Origin: an uncultured Alistipes sp.
GTDB lineage: Bacteria; Bacteroidota; Bacteroidia; Bacteroidales; Rikenellaceae
Direction of reading: 5' to 3'
NCBI GenBank assembly: GCA_944321765.1
Contig: CALUMQ010000026.1
Coordinates: forward strand, 186,001 to 250,000
DNA: 64,000 bases
Shown: piece by piece, positions 51,566 to 60,637 of the stretch
How the letters are laid out: every line of letters starts with the position of its first letter
Numbering within the stretch: the first letter of the stretch is position 1
The notes under the pieces: generated by a model
Seen by the model: the letters and a program-made list of their open reading frames with translations, nothing else
The model's database searches: none
Told to the model about the DNA's origin: nothing
Translations under genes and position numbers: made by a program

Positions 51566-54184
51566 CTACTGCCGGCCGCCGCAGGCGACCATCTCGCGCA
51601 GCGCGGTGTTGAAGGCTTCGTTGCGCAACAGCTCCTCGAGAGTGAGGTGCATGCGGTAACGCCAGTAGTAGCGGGGAATGGCGGGGACGTTGATCCGTTC
51701 GGCAAAGGGATCGGCGCGGCGCACCGATTCGTCGATGGCCATCCAGTCCTGCAGGGGCAGGATGGCAAGCATCGAGGGGGCGTTGAGGTGCATGCCGACA
51801 ATCCGGCGGGCGATCCAGGGCTCGCAGCGGGCCGGCGCCTCGCCTTCGCATCCGAGCACCTCGCGGTAGAAGCGTGCGGTGGTCTCGGGATCCTCCTCCC
51901 ACCACGCCCGGAGGGGCGCCATGTCGTGGGTCGAGGTGGCGCAGACCGATAGATAGGGGTAACGGGAGGTGTCGGCAAAGGCTTCGCCGGCGATCTTGGG
52001 CATGCGCTGGATCTCGAGCGAGAGCACCTGCAGTTCACGCATCGTTTCGGGTACGCAGTCGGGAATCATTCCGAGGTCCTCGCCGCAGGGCAGCATCTGC
52101 GTGGCCCCCAGCAGCGCGGGGAGCTTGTGCAGGGCGGAGTCTTTCCAGAAGCGGTTGTGGCGCCGGAAGAAGAAGTCGTCGTAGAGGCGGTCGAAGGTCC
52201 GCTGAAGAGGCTCGTCGAGCGCCTTGTATGCAAAGGTGGCGTGGGCGGCGATCCGGGGATGGAAATACCCCTTGCGCCGCGGATCCTCGACGAAGAGCAC
52301 GTCGTCGAGCAGCGTGAAGAGCCCTTCGCGCAGACGCTTCTGCTCGTCGTTCTCCTTAGGAACGAGTGCGGCGATGCGCCGCTGCGTGGCGTATTCGGGA
52401 CGCAGGCGGCCGTTGACCAGGCAGGTGTCACGCACCTTCGGCGCCAGTTCACCGAACAGCTCGTCGAGCATCCGGTCGTCGATCTGCGGGGTGACGTAAC
52501 GTCCCTTTGCGAGGTCGAATCCCTGCTCGCGCAGCTCCTCGGCCGAATAGGGCAGCGCGGGGTTGAAGTGCCCCAGCACGCCGTGTACGGCGTGCGCCGG
52601 AATCTCCCAGATGCGGAAGAATCCGAGGATGTGGTCGATGCGGAAGGCGTCGAAGTAGCGGGCCATTGCCGTAAGCCGTGCGCGCCACCACGCATAGTCG
52701 TCTCGGGCCATGCGCTCCCAGTCGTAGGTCGGGAATCCCCAGTTCTGCCCCGTGGCCGAGAAGGCGTCGGGCGGAGCGCCGGCCTGTGCGTCGAGGTGGA
52801 AGAGTTCCGGATGGACCCAGGCGTCGGCACTCGTGCGGCTGACGCCGATCGGCAGGTCGCCCTTGAGGATGACCCCCTGCGAACGGGCGTAGCGTGCGGC
52901 CTCCGCGAGTTGGCGGTGAAGGTGGTACTGCACGTAGCAGTGGAAGGCGATGTCGCGGCGGTTGCTGCGGCAGTAGGCATCGATCAGCGCCTTGTCGTAC
53001 CGGGCGTACTCGCCCCAGTGGGAGCTGTCGGCCGTGCCGAATGCGTCGCGCAGCGAGCGGAAGGCCGCATAGGGGATGAGCCAGTGCGCATTTTCGGCCA
53101 CGAAGAGCCGGTATTCTCTCCGTCGGGCGGTGTGCCCGCCATCGAGCTCGAAGGCCCTTCGCAGGAGCCGCTGCTTGGCCTCGTTGACACGTACGTAGTC
53201 GACCTCCGGCAGGGCGTTCAGCTCCTCGCGAAGCTGCCGGTACTCCTCGTCGTCGGCGATGCCGAGCTCCGTAAGGCGCATGAACTGCGGATGCAGGGCG
53301 AATGACGAGTTGGCGTTGTAGGGGTAGGAGTCCTCCCAGGTTCCGGTCATCGTGGTGTCGTTGACCGGCAGGAGCTGGATCACGCGCAGCCGGGTCGCAA
53401 CGGCCCAGTCGACGAGCAGCCTGAGGTCGGGGAACTCCCCGACGCCGAGGCTCTCCTCCGAGCGGAGCGCGAAGAGCGGAACGGCGACTCCGGCTCCGCG
53501 CCAGCGTCGGGCGGCCAGGCGGGGGACGACCGACGCCTCGACGCGGAGTTCACCCTCGGCGGGCTCCTCCTGCCAGACGCGGTTTCCACCCTCCTCCCAG
53601 CGCAGCGGGGTGAGGCTCTTTCGGTCGGCGACCAGCAGCTTGTATTCGCTTCCTGCGGGGAGGTGCAGCGAGAGACTCCACTCCGGGAAGCGGCTGTCGT
53701 CCATCGGTACGATCCGTTGCCAGTGGTCCAGCGCGTCGGCGGCCAGGGCCAGCGTTTCGTCGGGATGCAGCGAGGGCATCAGGATGCGGAATGTCACGTT
53801 GTCCGGAACCTCCTGCTTCATCCGGCGTCGAGACCCGCGCCCGACGGATGCCGTCTGCCGGGCAAAGATGCCGCGGGTGAATGCCGAGGCATAGAGCGGG
53901 GCATCGGAGGGTGTTTCGAGCCAGCGATCCCGGATCCGGACGACGCGCAGGGATTCGTCGTCGGGCGTCAGGAAGGTATGGGCGCGCCATTCGGAGCGGA
54001 TGCATCTTCCGTCGCGCTCGACGGCGTAGCGGTAGACGACGGGCGTGCGGTCGGTATGGTGTTCGACGACGCCGTTCCAGATGCCGCCGTCAGTGTATTG
54101 CAGGGCGATTCTGCGTCTTCCGAAGAGCAGTACGAGTTCTTCGCCCCATTGGGTTCGGTATTCGATGTCGAAGATGAGTTTCAT
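51566..54184 (-). CDS. malQ: 4-alpha-glucanotransferase
   Basis: 872 residues from the ATG at 54184; upstream in-frame codons run through a hairpin and repeats and were rejected. Two N-terminal starch-binding (CBM20-like) domains (about 1-230) precede the GH77 core. LRVIQLLPVNDTTMTGTWEDSYPYNANSSFALHP is the classic GH77 segment. The nucleophile Asp lies in FRIDHILGFFRIWEIP, the acid/base Glu in CGEDLGMIPD, and the third Asp in STHDMAPLRAWW. It rearranges alpha-1,4-glucans in glycogen or maltodextrin use. The length fits Bacteroidetes and plant DPE2-like forms. Confidence 0.94.
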   Translation of the reverse strand: MKLIFDIEYRTQWGEELVLLFGRRRIALQYTDGGIWNGVVEHHTDRTPVVYRYAVERDGRCIRSEWRAHTFLTPDDESLRVVRIRDRWLETPSDAPLYASAFTRGIFARQTASVGRGSRRRMKQEVPDNVTFRILMPSLHPDETLALAADALDHWQRIVPMDDSRFPEWSLSLHLPAGSEYKLLVADRKSLTPLRWEEGGNRVWQEEPAEGELRVEASVVPRLAARRWRGAGVAVPLFALRSEESLGVGEFPDLRLLVDWAVATRLRVIQLLPVNDTTMTGTWEDSYPYNANSSFALHPQFMRLTELGIADDEEYRQLREELNALPEVDYVRVNEAKQRLLRRAFELDGGHTARRREYRLFVAENAHWLIPYAAFRSLRDAFGTADSSHWGEYARYDKALIDAYCRSNRRDIAFHCYVQYHLHRQLAEAARYARSQGVILKGDLPIGVSRTSADAWVHPELFHLDAQAGAPPDAFSATGQNWGFPTYDWERMARDDYAWWRARLTAMARYFDAFRIDHILGFFRIWEIPAHAVHGVLGHFNPALPYSAEELREQGFDLAKGRYVTPQIDDRMLDELFGELAPKVRDTCLVNGRLRPEYATQRRIAALVPKENDEQKRLREGLFTLLDDVLFVEDPRRKGYFHPRIAAHATFAYKALDEPLQRTFDRLYDDFFFRRHNRFWKDSALHKLPALLGATQMLPCGEDLGMIPDCVPETMRELQVLSLEIQRMPKIAGEAFADTSRYPYLSVCATSTHDMAPLRAWWEEDPETTARFYREVLGCEGEAPARCEPWIARRIVGMHLNAPSMLAILPLQDWMAIDESVRRADPFAERINVPAIPRYYWRYRMHLTLEELLRNEAFNTALREMVACGGRQ

Positions 54185-54282
54185 GCGGGGAGCGGGTTCT
54201 GACGATACAAAAATAAAAAATCCCCGGAGATTCCCTTCCGCGGGGGCGAAAAAACTTTGCTTCGGGGCGGTTCCGGATACGG

Positions 54283-54316
54283 AAAAGCCGGAGGGAGCGG
54301 TCTCCATCCGGCTTTT
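54283..54316 (-). terminator. Hairpin terminator between the coiled-coil gene and malQ
   Basis: A perfect 10-bp stem (aaaagccgga, 54283-54292; complement 54307-54316) with a 14-base loop and TTTT in the 3' arm. It could stop the coiled-coil gene's transcript before malQ. Confidence 0.55.
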
Positions 54317-54401
54317 GCAGGCTTTTCGTGAGAGGGAGGAACGTTGACTGCGGCCTGGTTTCAGCTGCGGCCCCGGTTTCGGTTTCAGCACTCCGGCATC
54401 C

Positions 54402-54487
54402 GGCACCCTGGTCCCTGGCACCCTGGTCCTTGACCCTTGGCCCCTGCTCCTTGGCCCCTGCTCCTTGGCCCCTGGTCCCTGGTCCCC
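54402..54487. repeat. 14-15-bp tandem repeats after the coiled-coil gene
   Basis: About six units of caccctggtccctgg or ccttggcccctgct type, strongly C-rich on the plus strand. They begin about 29 bases past the stop of the minus-strand gene. Confidence 0.8.
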
Positions 54488-54515
54488 TCCCGGCGCACTC
54501 TCACCCGCCCGGGCG

Positions 54516-55445
54516 CTACTTCATCATGATGTCCGTCTGTCCGATCAGACGACCGTCGCAGTAGAGCTGGATCTTGTAGGTCCCGGCGGCGAATCCCTTC
54601 GAGTTGTAGTAGATGCCCACCTCGAGATCCTGACTCGGGTCGTAGTCGACCTCACGCATGGCCGAATAGCTGAGCCGTTCGCCCTCGAATTCGAAGGTCG
54701 GCATGGCCTCGGTGGTCAGGACATATCCGTCGGGCGAGGAGATACGGACATAGATGGCCTTGTTGCCGGGTGCCGCGAGCTCGTTGGCCGAGAGGACGAA
54801 GTCCACCCGCAGGCGCGAGGCGTTCTTGATTCTCGAAACGGGGTTGCTGCGGTCGTTGAGGGCCGCAAGACGGATGTCGCGGGCGCGGAGCACGGCACCG
54901 ATCTTGACCTTGTTGTCGAGTTCCGCGGCCTTCTCTTCGGCCATCTCTGCGCGCAGCTTGGCCGAGGAGATCTCCTTGCGGTATCCGACGTTCTCCTTGA
55001 TGAGCTTCTTGTTGAGTGTGTTGAGCGAGTCTATCTGCCGCACGTATCCCTTCATGATCGTGCGCAGGGTGCCGACCTCCTTTTCGTACTGCTTGATCTT
55101 GGCATAGTTCCAGCGGCGCTCCTGCTTGAGCTGCTCCATCACCTCGTTGGCCTTTTCGAGACTCGCGGCGATGCTGTCGTTCTGGAAGCGGAGGCTGTCG
55201 TAGTCGATCATCAGCTGCCCGAGTTCGGTCTGGATCGAATCCCGGTCGGCCTGAAGCATCTGGTTGTCGTACATCTGCTGCCGGTGGATGCTGAAGTAGA
55301 GGACCGAGAGCGCGACGAGGATCACCGAGAGGATGATGATGACGATGCGGTATCCGCGAATCGACTTGTCGGACTGCGGGGTGTTGTAGGCGTCGTCTTC
55401 GTCTTCGAATTCCGAAGGATCGTATCCGTATTTGTTTTCTTCCAT
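54516..55445 (-). CDS. Membrane-anchored coiled-coil protein of unknown function
   Basis: 309 residues. An acidic cytoplasmic N-terminus (1-30), one membrane helix (about 33-52), a long coiled coil (about 58-190) and a C-terminal beta-rich domain (about 200-309) that would lie in the periplasm. I recognise it as a Bacteroidales conserved hypothetical but know no function. The layout suggests an envelope or division scaffold; this is inference. A TATCTTTG -7-like box (minus, 55464-55471) lies just upstream. The DUF3108 gene is 34 bases upstream. Confidence 0.7.
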   Translation of the reverse strand: MEENKYGYDPSEFEDEDDAYNTPQSDKSIRGYRIVIIILSVILVALSVLYFSIHRQQMYDNQMLQADRDSIQTELGQLMIDYDSLRFQNDSIAASLEKANEVMEQLKQERRWNYAKIKQYEKEVGTLRTIMKGYVRQIDSLNTLNKKLIKENVGYRKEISSAKLRAEMAEEKAAELDNKVKIGAVLRARDIRLAALNDRSNPVSRIKNASRLRVDFVLSANELAAPGNKAIYVRISSPDGYVLTTEAMPTFEFEGERLSYSAMREVDYDPSQDLEVGIYYNSKGFAAGTYKIQLYCDGRLIGQTDIMMK

Positions 55446-55479
55446 GATCGGGGATATTTTTTACAAAGATAGCAAAATT

Positions 55480-56277
55480 TTACTTTATCCGGCTGTCAAG
55501 GGGATATTTGAGACCCTTGTACCCCGCGATGTAGGCGTTGATGCTTCCGATCTTCACCGGAGACTCGATGTAGAGGGGTATTTTGTTCTCGTCGTTGGAG
55601 ATCCAGATGGTGAAGATCGAGCCGTCGGTGAACGAGTATCCCTCGGTGGTTCCCAGCTGGCATTCGAACTTCAGGGTGCGGAACCGTCCGATGTTGCGGA
55701 TCTTCTTGTTCTCCTCGCCCAGGTAGCGGTAGCGCAGCACGCGGATGGTGTCCTGGAGGACCATCTGCAGGGTTCCGGGCTCTCCGACCTGGAAATCCTC
55801 GGCGCGCGCTGAGCGCAGGGTGAAGAAGAGCGAGATGGCATCCATGCTCTCCCTGGTCAGCGTCATCTGCTTCTCCTGGAAGGGGCGTTTGCGGCTGCTC
55901 CAGCGGGTGTGGACGATGTTGTTGTCCCAGTCGTAGCTGTAGAGACTTTCGAAGGTGTAGTCGCCTTCGTGGATGTCGCTCTCGAAGCGCACGGGGCGCA
56001 GCTCCTCGGGGTCGATCCACACGGTGTAGATGTCCTCGAGGTTGAAGAACCACCGGTAGGTGGGCAGTGTGCGGCCGATTCCCTCGACCTTGTATCGATG
56101 TTCGCCGTTGAGGTATACTTCGGAGGTTTTGATCTCGACGGCGCCGACCTCGGTGTTGGGGAACATCTTGGCCTTGTAGCTGACGCGGTAGTCGAGCTCC
56201 TCGCCCGGATGGTAAAGCTGCGCGAAGAGGGGCGAAGCCGTTGCGAGCAGAAGCAAGACGAAGAGGAGACGTTTCAT
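55480..56277 (-). CDS. DUF3108 domain periplasmic protein
   Basis: 265 residues with a signal peptide (1-19, ending LFAQ). The mature protein is beta-rich: GEELDYRVSYKAKMFPNTEVGAVEI at the start, and YSFTDGSIFTIWISNDENKIPLYIESPVKIGSINAYI at the end, match DUF3108. The family is thought to have a lipid- or ligand-binding beta-barrel shape; function unknown. It may share a transcript with the coiled-coil gene downstream. Confidence 0.85.
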   Translation of the reverse strand: MKRLLFVLLLLATASPLFAQLYHPGEELDYRVSYKAKMFPNTEVGAVEIKTSEVYLNGEHRYKVEGIGRTLPTYRWFFNLEDIYTVWIDPEELRPVRFESDIHEGDYTFESLYSYDWDNNIVHTRWSSRKRPFQEKQMTLTRESMDAISLFFTLRSARAEDFQVGEPGTLQMVLQDTIRVLRYRYLGEENKKIRNIGRFRTLKFECQLGTTEGYSFTDGSIFTIWISNDENKIPLYIESPVKIGSINAYIAGYKGLKYPLDSRIK

Positions 56278-56325
56278 GAAATTCGTGTTTTTGTGATATG
56301 TTCCGGGGGCGAATATATGAAAATA

Positions 56326-58437
56326 TTACGAAATGCGGGAAAAATCGATCTCATCTTTGCCCGAATAACGCTTGCGCAACGCTTCGAGACCGCGGTTTTC
56401 GGGGCTTTTGAGTGCGGGATCGGCGGCGAGGACCTCCGCTGCGGCCTCGCGCGAGAGGGTGAGGATCTGGATGTCGGCCGTGGGGCTTGCGATCTTCAGG
56501 TCGAAGGCCATGCCGCTCTGCAGCGTTCCGTTGATGTCTCCGGCGCCGCGCAGCTTGAGGTCGAGCTCCGCGAGGCGGAATCCGTCGTTGGTCTCGCACA
56601 TGGCGTCGAGCCGCGCGCGCGACTCGCGCGAGAGTTTTTCGCCCGACATGAGGATGCAGTACGACTGCTCGCCGCCGCGCCCGACCCTTCCGCGCAGCTG
56701 GTGGAGCTGCGAGAGGCCGAATCGCTCGGCCGATTCGATGACCATGACCGTGGCGTTCGGGACGTCGACGCCCACCTCGATGACCGACGTGGCGACGAGG
56801 ATCTGCGCCTCTCCCTCCTTGAACTGACGCATGGACTCCTCCTTGTCGGCGGGCTTCATGCGTCCGTGGCAGATGGCCGTGACGTATTCCGGAAGCGGGA
56901 AGTCGCGCGAGATGGCCTCGTATCCGTCGGTGAGGTCCTTGTAGTCCATTGCCTCGGACTCCTCGATGAGCGGATAGACGACATAGACCTGGCGGCCCTT
57001 CTTGATCTCCTGGCGCATGAATCCGAAGAGCTTGAGCCGTGCGGCGTCGGTGTAGTGGTAGGTTTTGATCGGGCGGCGTCCGGGGGGCAGTTCGTCGATC
57101 ACCGAGACGTCGAGGTCTCCGTAGAGGGTCATGGCCAGCGTGCGGGGGATCGGCGTGGCGGTCATCACGAGGATGTGGGGCGGCCGGGCGTTCTTGGTCC
57201 AGAGGCGGGCGCGCTGCTCGACGCCGAAACGGTGCTGTTCGTCGATGACCACGAACCCGAGGTTGGCGAACTGCACGCGGTCCTCGATCAGCGCATGGGT
57301 TCCGATCAGGATGTCGACCTCTCCCGAGGCGATTCCTTCGAGGGCTACGCGCCGCTCGCGGCTTTTCGAGGCGCCGGTGAGGATGGCCACCCTGACGGGC
57401 AGTCCGTTCAGCATCCTGCAGATGGTCGCGAAGTGCTGGCGGGCGAGGATCTCGGTGGGGGCCATCATGCAGGCCTGGAATCCGTTGTCGACGGCCAGCA
57501 GCATCGACATCAGCGCCACGAGGGTTTTGCCGCTGCCGACGTCGCCCTGCAGCAGGCGGTTCATCTGGAACCCCGAGATGGTGTCCTGACGGATCTCGCG
57601 GATCACGCGCTTCTGGGCTCCTGTGAGCGGAAAGGGGAGCTTCTCGCGGTAGAAGGTGTTGAAGACGCCGCCGACCCTCGGGAAGAGGAATCCGTCGCTC
57701 TTCGAGAGGCGTGCCGCGCGCCGCTGCTGGATGTTGAGCTGCACGCCGAGCAGTTCGTCGAACTTCAGCCGGTACTGGGCCTGTCGCAGCCCCTCCTGGG
57801 TTTGCGGAAAGTGGATGTTGTAGTAGGCGTCGTGGAGCGGTATGAGTCCGTAGCGGGTCCGCATGGCCTCGGACAGCGGGTCGTCGATGTGGTCGGCGAC
57901 GAGTTTCCAGGTGTTGCAGACGATCTGGTAGAGACCCTTTGTCCCGAGCAGCCTTCCGAGCTTCTCGGTCGAGGGGTAGATGCCCTGCATGCCGCTTTCG
58001 GCCTTGCGCGAGAGCGCCTGTTCGATGGTCTCCAGCTCGGGGTGGGCGATCGAGAGCGCTCCGCGGTAGAAGGTCGGGCGGCCGAAGACGAGGTATTCGC
58101 GCCCCACCTCGATGCGCTTCTCGATCCACTTGATGCCTTGGAACCAGATGAGTTCGGCCACGCCCGAGGCGTCGCTCACCGAGGCGGAGAATCGCTGGCG
58201 GCGTCCCGTTCCGGCGTAGAAGACCCCCGTCACGCGGGCGCGGAACTGCACGTAGCTGAGCCCCGCGGCCTCGGTGATCTCCGCGATGGGGTAGATGCGC
58301 GTGCGGTCGATGTATCGGAAGGGGTAGTGGCGGAGCATGTCGCCGAGCGTGCGGATTCCGAGCTCCTTTTCGAGGAGTCGGGCCCGGGCTTCGCCGACTC
58401 CCGCGACGAATTTGATATCGTTGTCCAGCCTGTCCAC
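56326..58437 (-). CDS. recG: ATP-dependent DNA helicase RecG
   Basis: 703 residues, full length. The wedge OB domain (about 60-150) is followed by helicase motifs: Walker A GDVGSGKT, DEQH box (VVIDEQHRFGVEQR), motif III (MTATPIPRTLA) and motif VI (QLRGRVGRGGEQ). The C-terminal TRG segment is intact. RecG reverses stalled forks and branch-migrates Holliday junctions. It is divergent from ispG; the two genes share a 50-bp region with -7-like boxes in both directions (TATATTTG minus, 58442-58449; TATCTTTG plus, 58463-58470). Confidence 0.95.
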   Translation of the reverse strand: MDRLDNDIKFVAGVGEARARLLEKELGIRTLGDMLRHYPFRYIDRTRIYPIAEITEAAGLSYVQFRARVTGVFYAGTGRRQRFSASVSDASGVAELIWFQGIKWIEKRIEVGREYLVFGRPTFYRGALSIAHPELETIEQALSRKAESGMQGIYPSTEKLGRLLGTKGLYQIVCNTWKLVADHIDDPLSEAMRTRYGLIPLHDAYYNIHFPQTQEGLRQAQYRLKFDELLGVQLNIQQRRAARLSKSDGFLFPRVGGVFNTFYREKLPFPLTGAQKRVIREIRQDTISGFQMNRLLQGDVGSGKTLVALMSMLLAVDNGFQACMMAPTEILARQHFATICRMLNGLPVRVAILTGASKSRERRVALEGIASGEVDILIGTHALIEDRVQFANLGFVVIDEQHRFGVEQRARLWTKNARPPHILVMTATPIPRTLAMTLYGDLDVSVIDELPPGRRPIKTYHYTDAARLKLFGFMRQEIKKGRQVYVVYPLIEESEAMDYKDLTDGYEAISRDFPLPEYVTAICHGRMKPADKEESMRQFKEGEAQILVATSVIEVGVDVPNATVMVIESAERFGLSQLHQLRGRVGRGGEQSYCILMSGEKLSRESRARLDAMCETNDGFRLAELDLKLRGAGDINGTLQSGMAFDLKIASPTADIQILTLSREAAAEVLAADPALKSPENRGLEALRKRYSGKDEIDFSRIS

Positions 58438-58487
58438 CCGACAAATATAGGAAAATTTGTGCTATCTTTGCTGAAAACTCCTCAGAA

Positions 58488-59993
58488 ATGGAACTGACGA
58501 AATTCCGACGCCGTCCGACGTGCGAGGTGCATATCGGGCGGACGACGATCGGCGGCACGCACCCCATCGCCGTGCAGTCGATGACCAATACCGACACGAA
58601 CGACACGGCGGCGAGCGTTGTGCAGATCGAGCGCATAGCCCGGGCCGGGGCTCCGATCGTGCGCCTCACGGCGCAGGGGCGCCGCGAGGGCGAGAACCTG
58701 GCGAATATCGTGCGGCAGCTGCGTGCCGACGGCTTCGACACGGCCGTCGTCGCCGACATCCACTTCGTTCCGGAGGTGGCGTCGATCGCTGCGCGCTACG
58801 TCGACAAGGTGCGCATCAACCCGGGCAACTACCGCACCGACCACGGGGAGCTGGAGGCGCTGATCGAGCAGTGCCGCGAGCGGGGCGTCGCCCTGCGCAT
58901 CGGCGTGAACCACGGCTCGCTGTCGAAACGCATCTTCGACCGCTGGGGCGACACGCCCGAGGGGATGGTCGCCGCGGCGATGGAGTTTCTGCGCGTCTGC
59001 CGCGAGCGGTCGTTCGACCAGGTGGTGGTCTCCATGAAGTCGAGCAACACACGCGTGATGGTCGCCGCCTACCGGCTGCTGGTCGAGGCGATGGACGCCG
59101 AGGGGATGCACTACCCGATCCATCTGGGGGTGACCGAGGCGGGCAACGGCCTCGAAGGACGCGTGAAGAGCGCCGTGGGCATCGGCGCGCTGCTGGCCGA
59201 CGGCATCGGCGACACGATCCGCGTGTCGCTCACCGAGGCTCCGGAGAACGAGGTTCCCGTGGCGCAGCTGCTCGTCGACCACTTTGCCTCGCGCCCGGGC
59301 GAGTTCGAGGTGCTGCACCCCGAGCGCTACTCGCCGACCGCCTACCGCCGGCGGTCGCACGTCACCGTGCCGGTCGTCCATTCGGAGCCTCACGAGGGGT
59401 TCCGCATCCTGGAGGCCACCTCGGGTAACCCCACGGCCGAGCTGCGGGCCGCCATTCTCAGCCTCGACGATGCCGAGGCCGACGTTCCGGTGCTCATCCG
59501 GCGCCGCTATGAGGAGCCGACGCTCGAACATCTTGCGGTAAAGGCCGCCGCGGACCTGGGGCCGCTGCTGCTCGACGGACTTGCCGACGGACTCTGGATC
59601 GACGCCCCGGGCTACTCCGAGGAGACGATCCGCGACGTGGAGCTGATGATCCTCCAGGCCGCCCGCGTACGCTTCTCTCGCACCGAATATATCGCCTGCC
59701 CGTCGTGCGGCCGCACGCTCTACGATATCGAAAAGACCCTTGAGCGGATCAAGTCACGCACCGGACACCTGAAAAACCTCCGCATCGGCGTCATGGGGTG
59801 CATCGTCAACGGTCCGGGCGAGATGGCCGACGCCGACTACGGCTACGTGGGAGCCGGTCCCGGACGCATCACCCTCTACAAGGGGCGCGAGGTCGTCGAG
59901 CGCAACATTCCGCAGGAGGAGGCCCTCGACCGGCTCATCGAGCTGATCAAGGCCCACGGCGACTGGATCGATCCTCCGGCCGACGTCCGGTGA
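58488..59993 (+). CDS. ispG: (E)-4-hydroxy-3-methylbut-2-enyl-diphosphate synthase
   Basis: 501 residues. The sixth MEP-pathway enzyme, which converts MEcPP to HMBPP with a [4Fe-4S] cluster. The TIM-barrel starts with THPIAVQSMTNTDTNDTAA. The cluster ligands are Cys404, Cys407 (CPSCGRT) and Cys438 (GCIVNGPGE), with Glu445 as the fourth. As in plants and other Bacteroidetes there is an insert between the two halves, but this copy is shorter than the ~600-residue forms I know. ispH (15.5 kb) takes its product. Confidence 0.95.
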   Translation: MELTKFRRRPTCEVHIGRTTIGGTHPIAVQSMTNTDTNDTAASVVQIERIARAGAPIVRLTAQGRREGENLANIVRQLRADGFDTAVVADIHFVPEVASIAARYVDKVRINPGNYRTDHGELEALIEQCRERGVALRIGVNHGSLSKRIFDRWGDTPEGMVAAAMEFLRVCRERSFDQVVVSMKSSNTRVMVAAYRLLVEAMDAEGMHYPIHLGVTEAGNGLEGRVKSAVGIGALLADGIGDTIRVSLTEAPENEVPVAQLLVDHFASRPGEFEVLHPERYSPTAYRRRSHVTVPVVHSEPHEGFRILEATSGNPTAELRAAILSLDDAEADVPVLIRRRYEEPTLEHLAVKAAADLGPLLLDGLADGLWIDAPGYSEETIRDVELMILQAARVRFSRTEYIACPSCGRTLYDIEKTLERIKSRTGHLKNLRIGVMGCIVNGPGEMADADYGYVGAGPGRITLYKGREVVERNIPQEEALDRLIELIKAHGDWIDPPADVR

Positions 59994-60019
59994 GTGCAAC
60001 CCCCGTATTCGTTTCCGCC

Positions 60020-60637
60020 ATGACCATCCTTCCCCTTGCCTACCTCCCTTCGGTGGAGTATTTCACGCTGCTGCGCGCGGGCGACTGCGTCGTCGACCTG
60101 GGCGAACACTTCGTCAAACGTTCCATGCGCAACCGTACGCGGATTCTGGCCACCGACGGCGTGATGGAGCTCACGGCCCACGTCGCCCACGCCAACCGCC
60201 CGCGGCAGGCGATGCGCGACGTGCGCCTCGACTACTCGAAACGCTGGCAGCACCAGCACTGGGGGGCGCTGGTGGCCTCCTACGCCTCGTCGCCCTACTT
60301 CGAGCACTACGCCCCGCACTTCGAACCCTTCTACCGCCGGGAGTATACGTTTCTGGCCGATTACGACCTGCAATTGCTCGAAACGCTCTGCACCCTGGCG
60401 CGAATTCCCTTTCCGCGCCTCTCCGAGCACTACGTCGAGGCATCGCCCGGAGATCTGGACCTGCGGCCCCGACATGCCGAAGGCCCGGCGTTCGTCGCCG
60501 AGCCTTACGTACAGGTCTTCTCCGACCGGGAGCCTTTCCGGGCTAATTTGTCTTTTGCGGATCTGCTTTTTGCGGAAGGCCCGGATAGCTCTTCGATCTT
60601 AGCACGTTGCCGACACGAATCGTCATGCTGTCGGTAA
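60020..60637 (+). CDS. WbqC-family protein
   Basis: 205 residues from the ATG at 60020. LAYLPSVEYFTLLRAGDCVVDLGEHFVKRSMRNRTRI and the later WGALVASYASSPYFEHY match the WbqC family, found near lipopolysaccharide and surface-glycan genes in other bacteria; biochemical role unknown. It starts 26 bases after ispG. Its last 95 bases overlap the end of the convergent GH2 gene, so its C-terminal ~30 residues are probably not conserved. Confidence 0.82.
   Translation: MTILPLAYLPSVEYFTLLRAGDCVVDLGEHFVKRSMRNRTRILATDGVMELTAHVAHANRPRQAMRDVRLDYSKRWQHQHWGALVASYASSPYFEHYAPHFEPFYRREYTFLADYDLQLLETLCTLARIPFPRLSEHYVEASPGDLDLRPRHAEGPAFVAEPYVQVFSDREPFRANLSFADLLFAEGPDSSSILARCRHESSCCR

Larger units (their letters stand above)
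54185..54515. other. Intergenic region with hairpin and short repeats
   Basis: This 331-bp gap lies between malQ and the coiled-coil gene, both on the minus strand. It holds a -7-like box TATTTTTG (minus, 54208-54215) for malQ, the hairpin at 54283-54316, and the short repeats at 54402-54487. No gene is visible. Confidence 0.6.
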
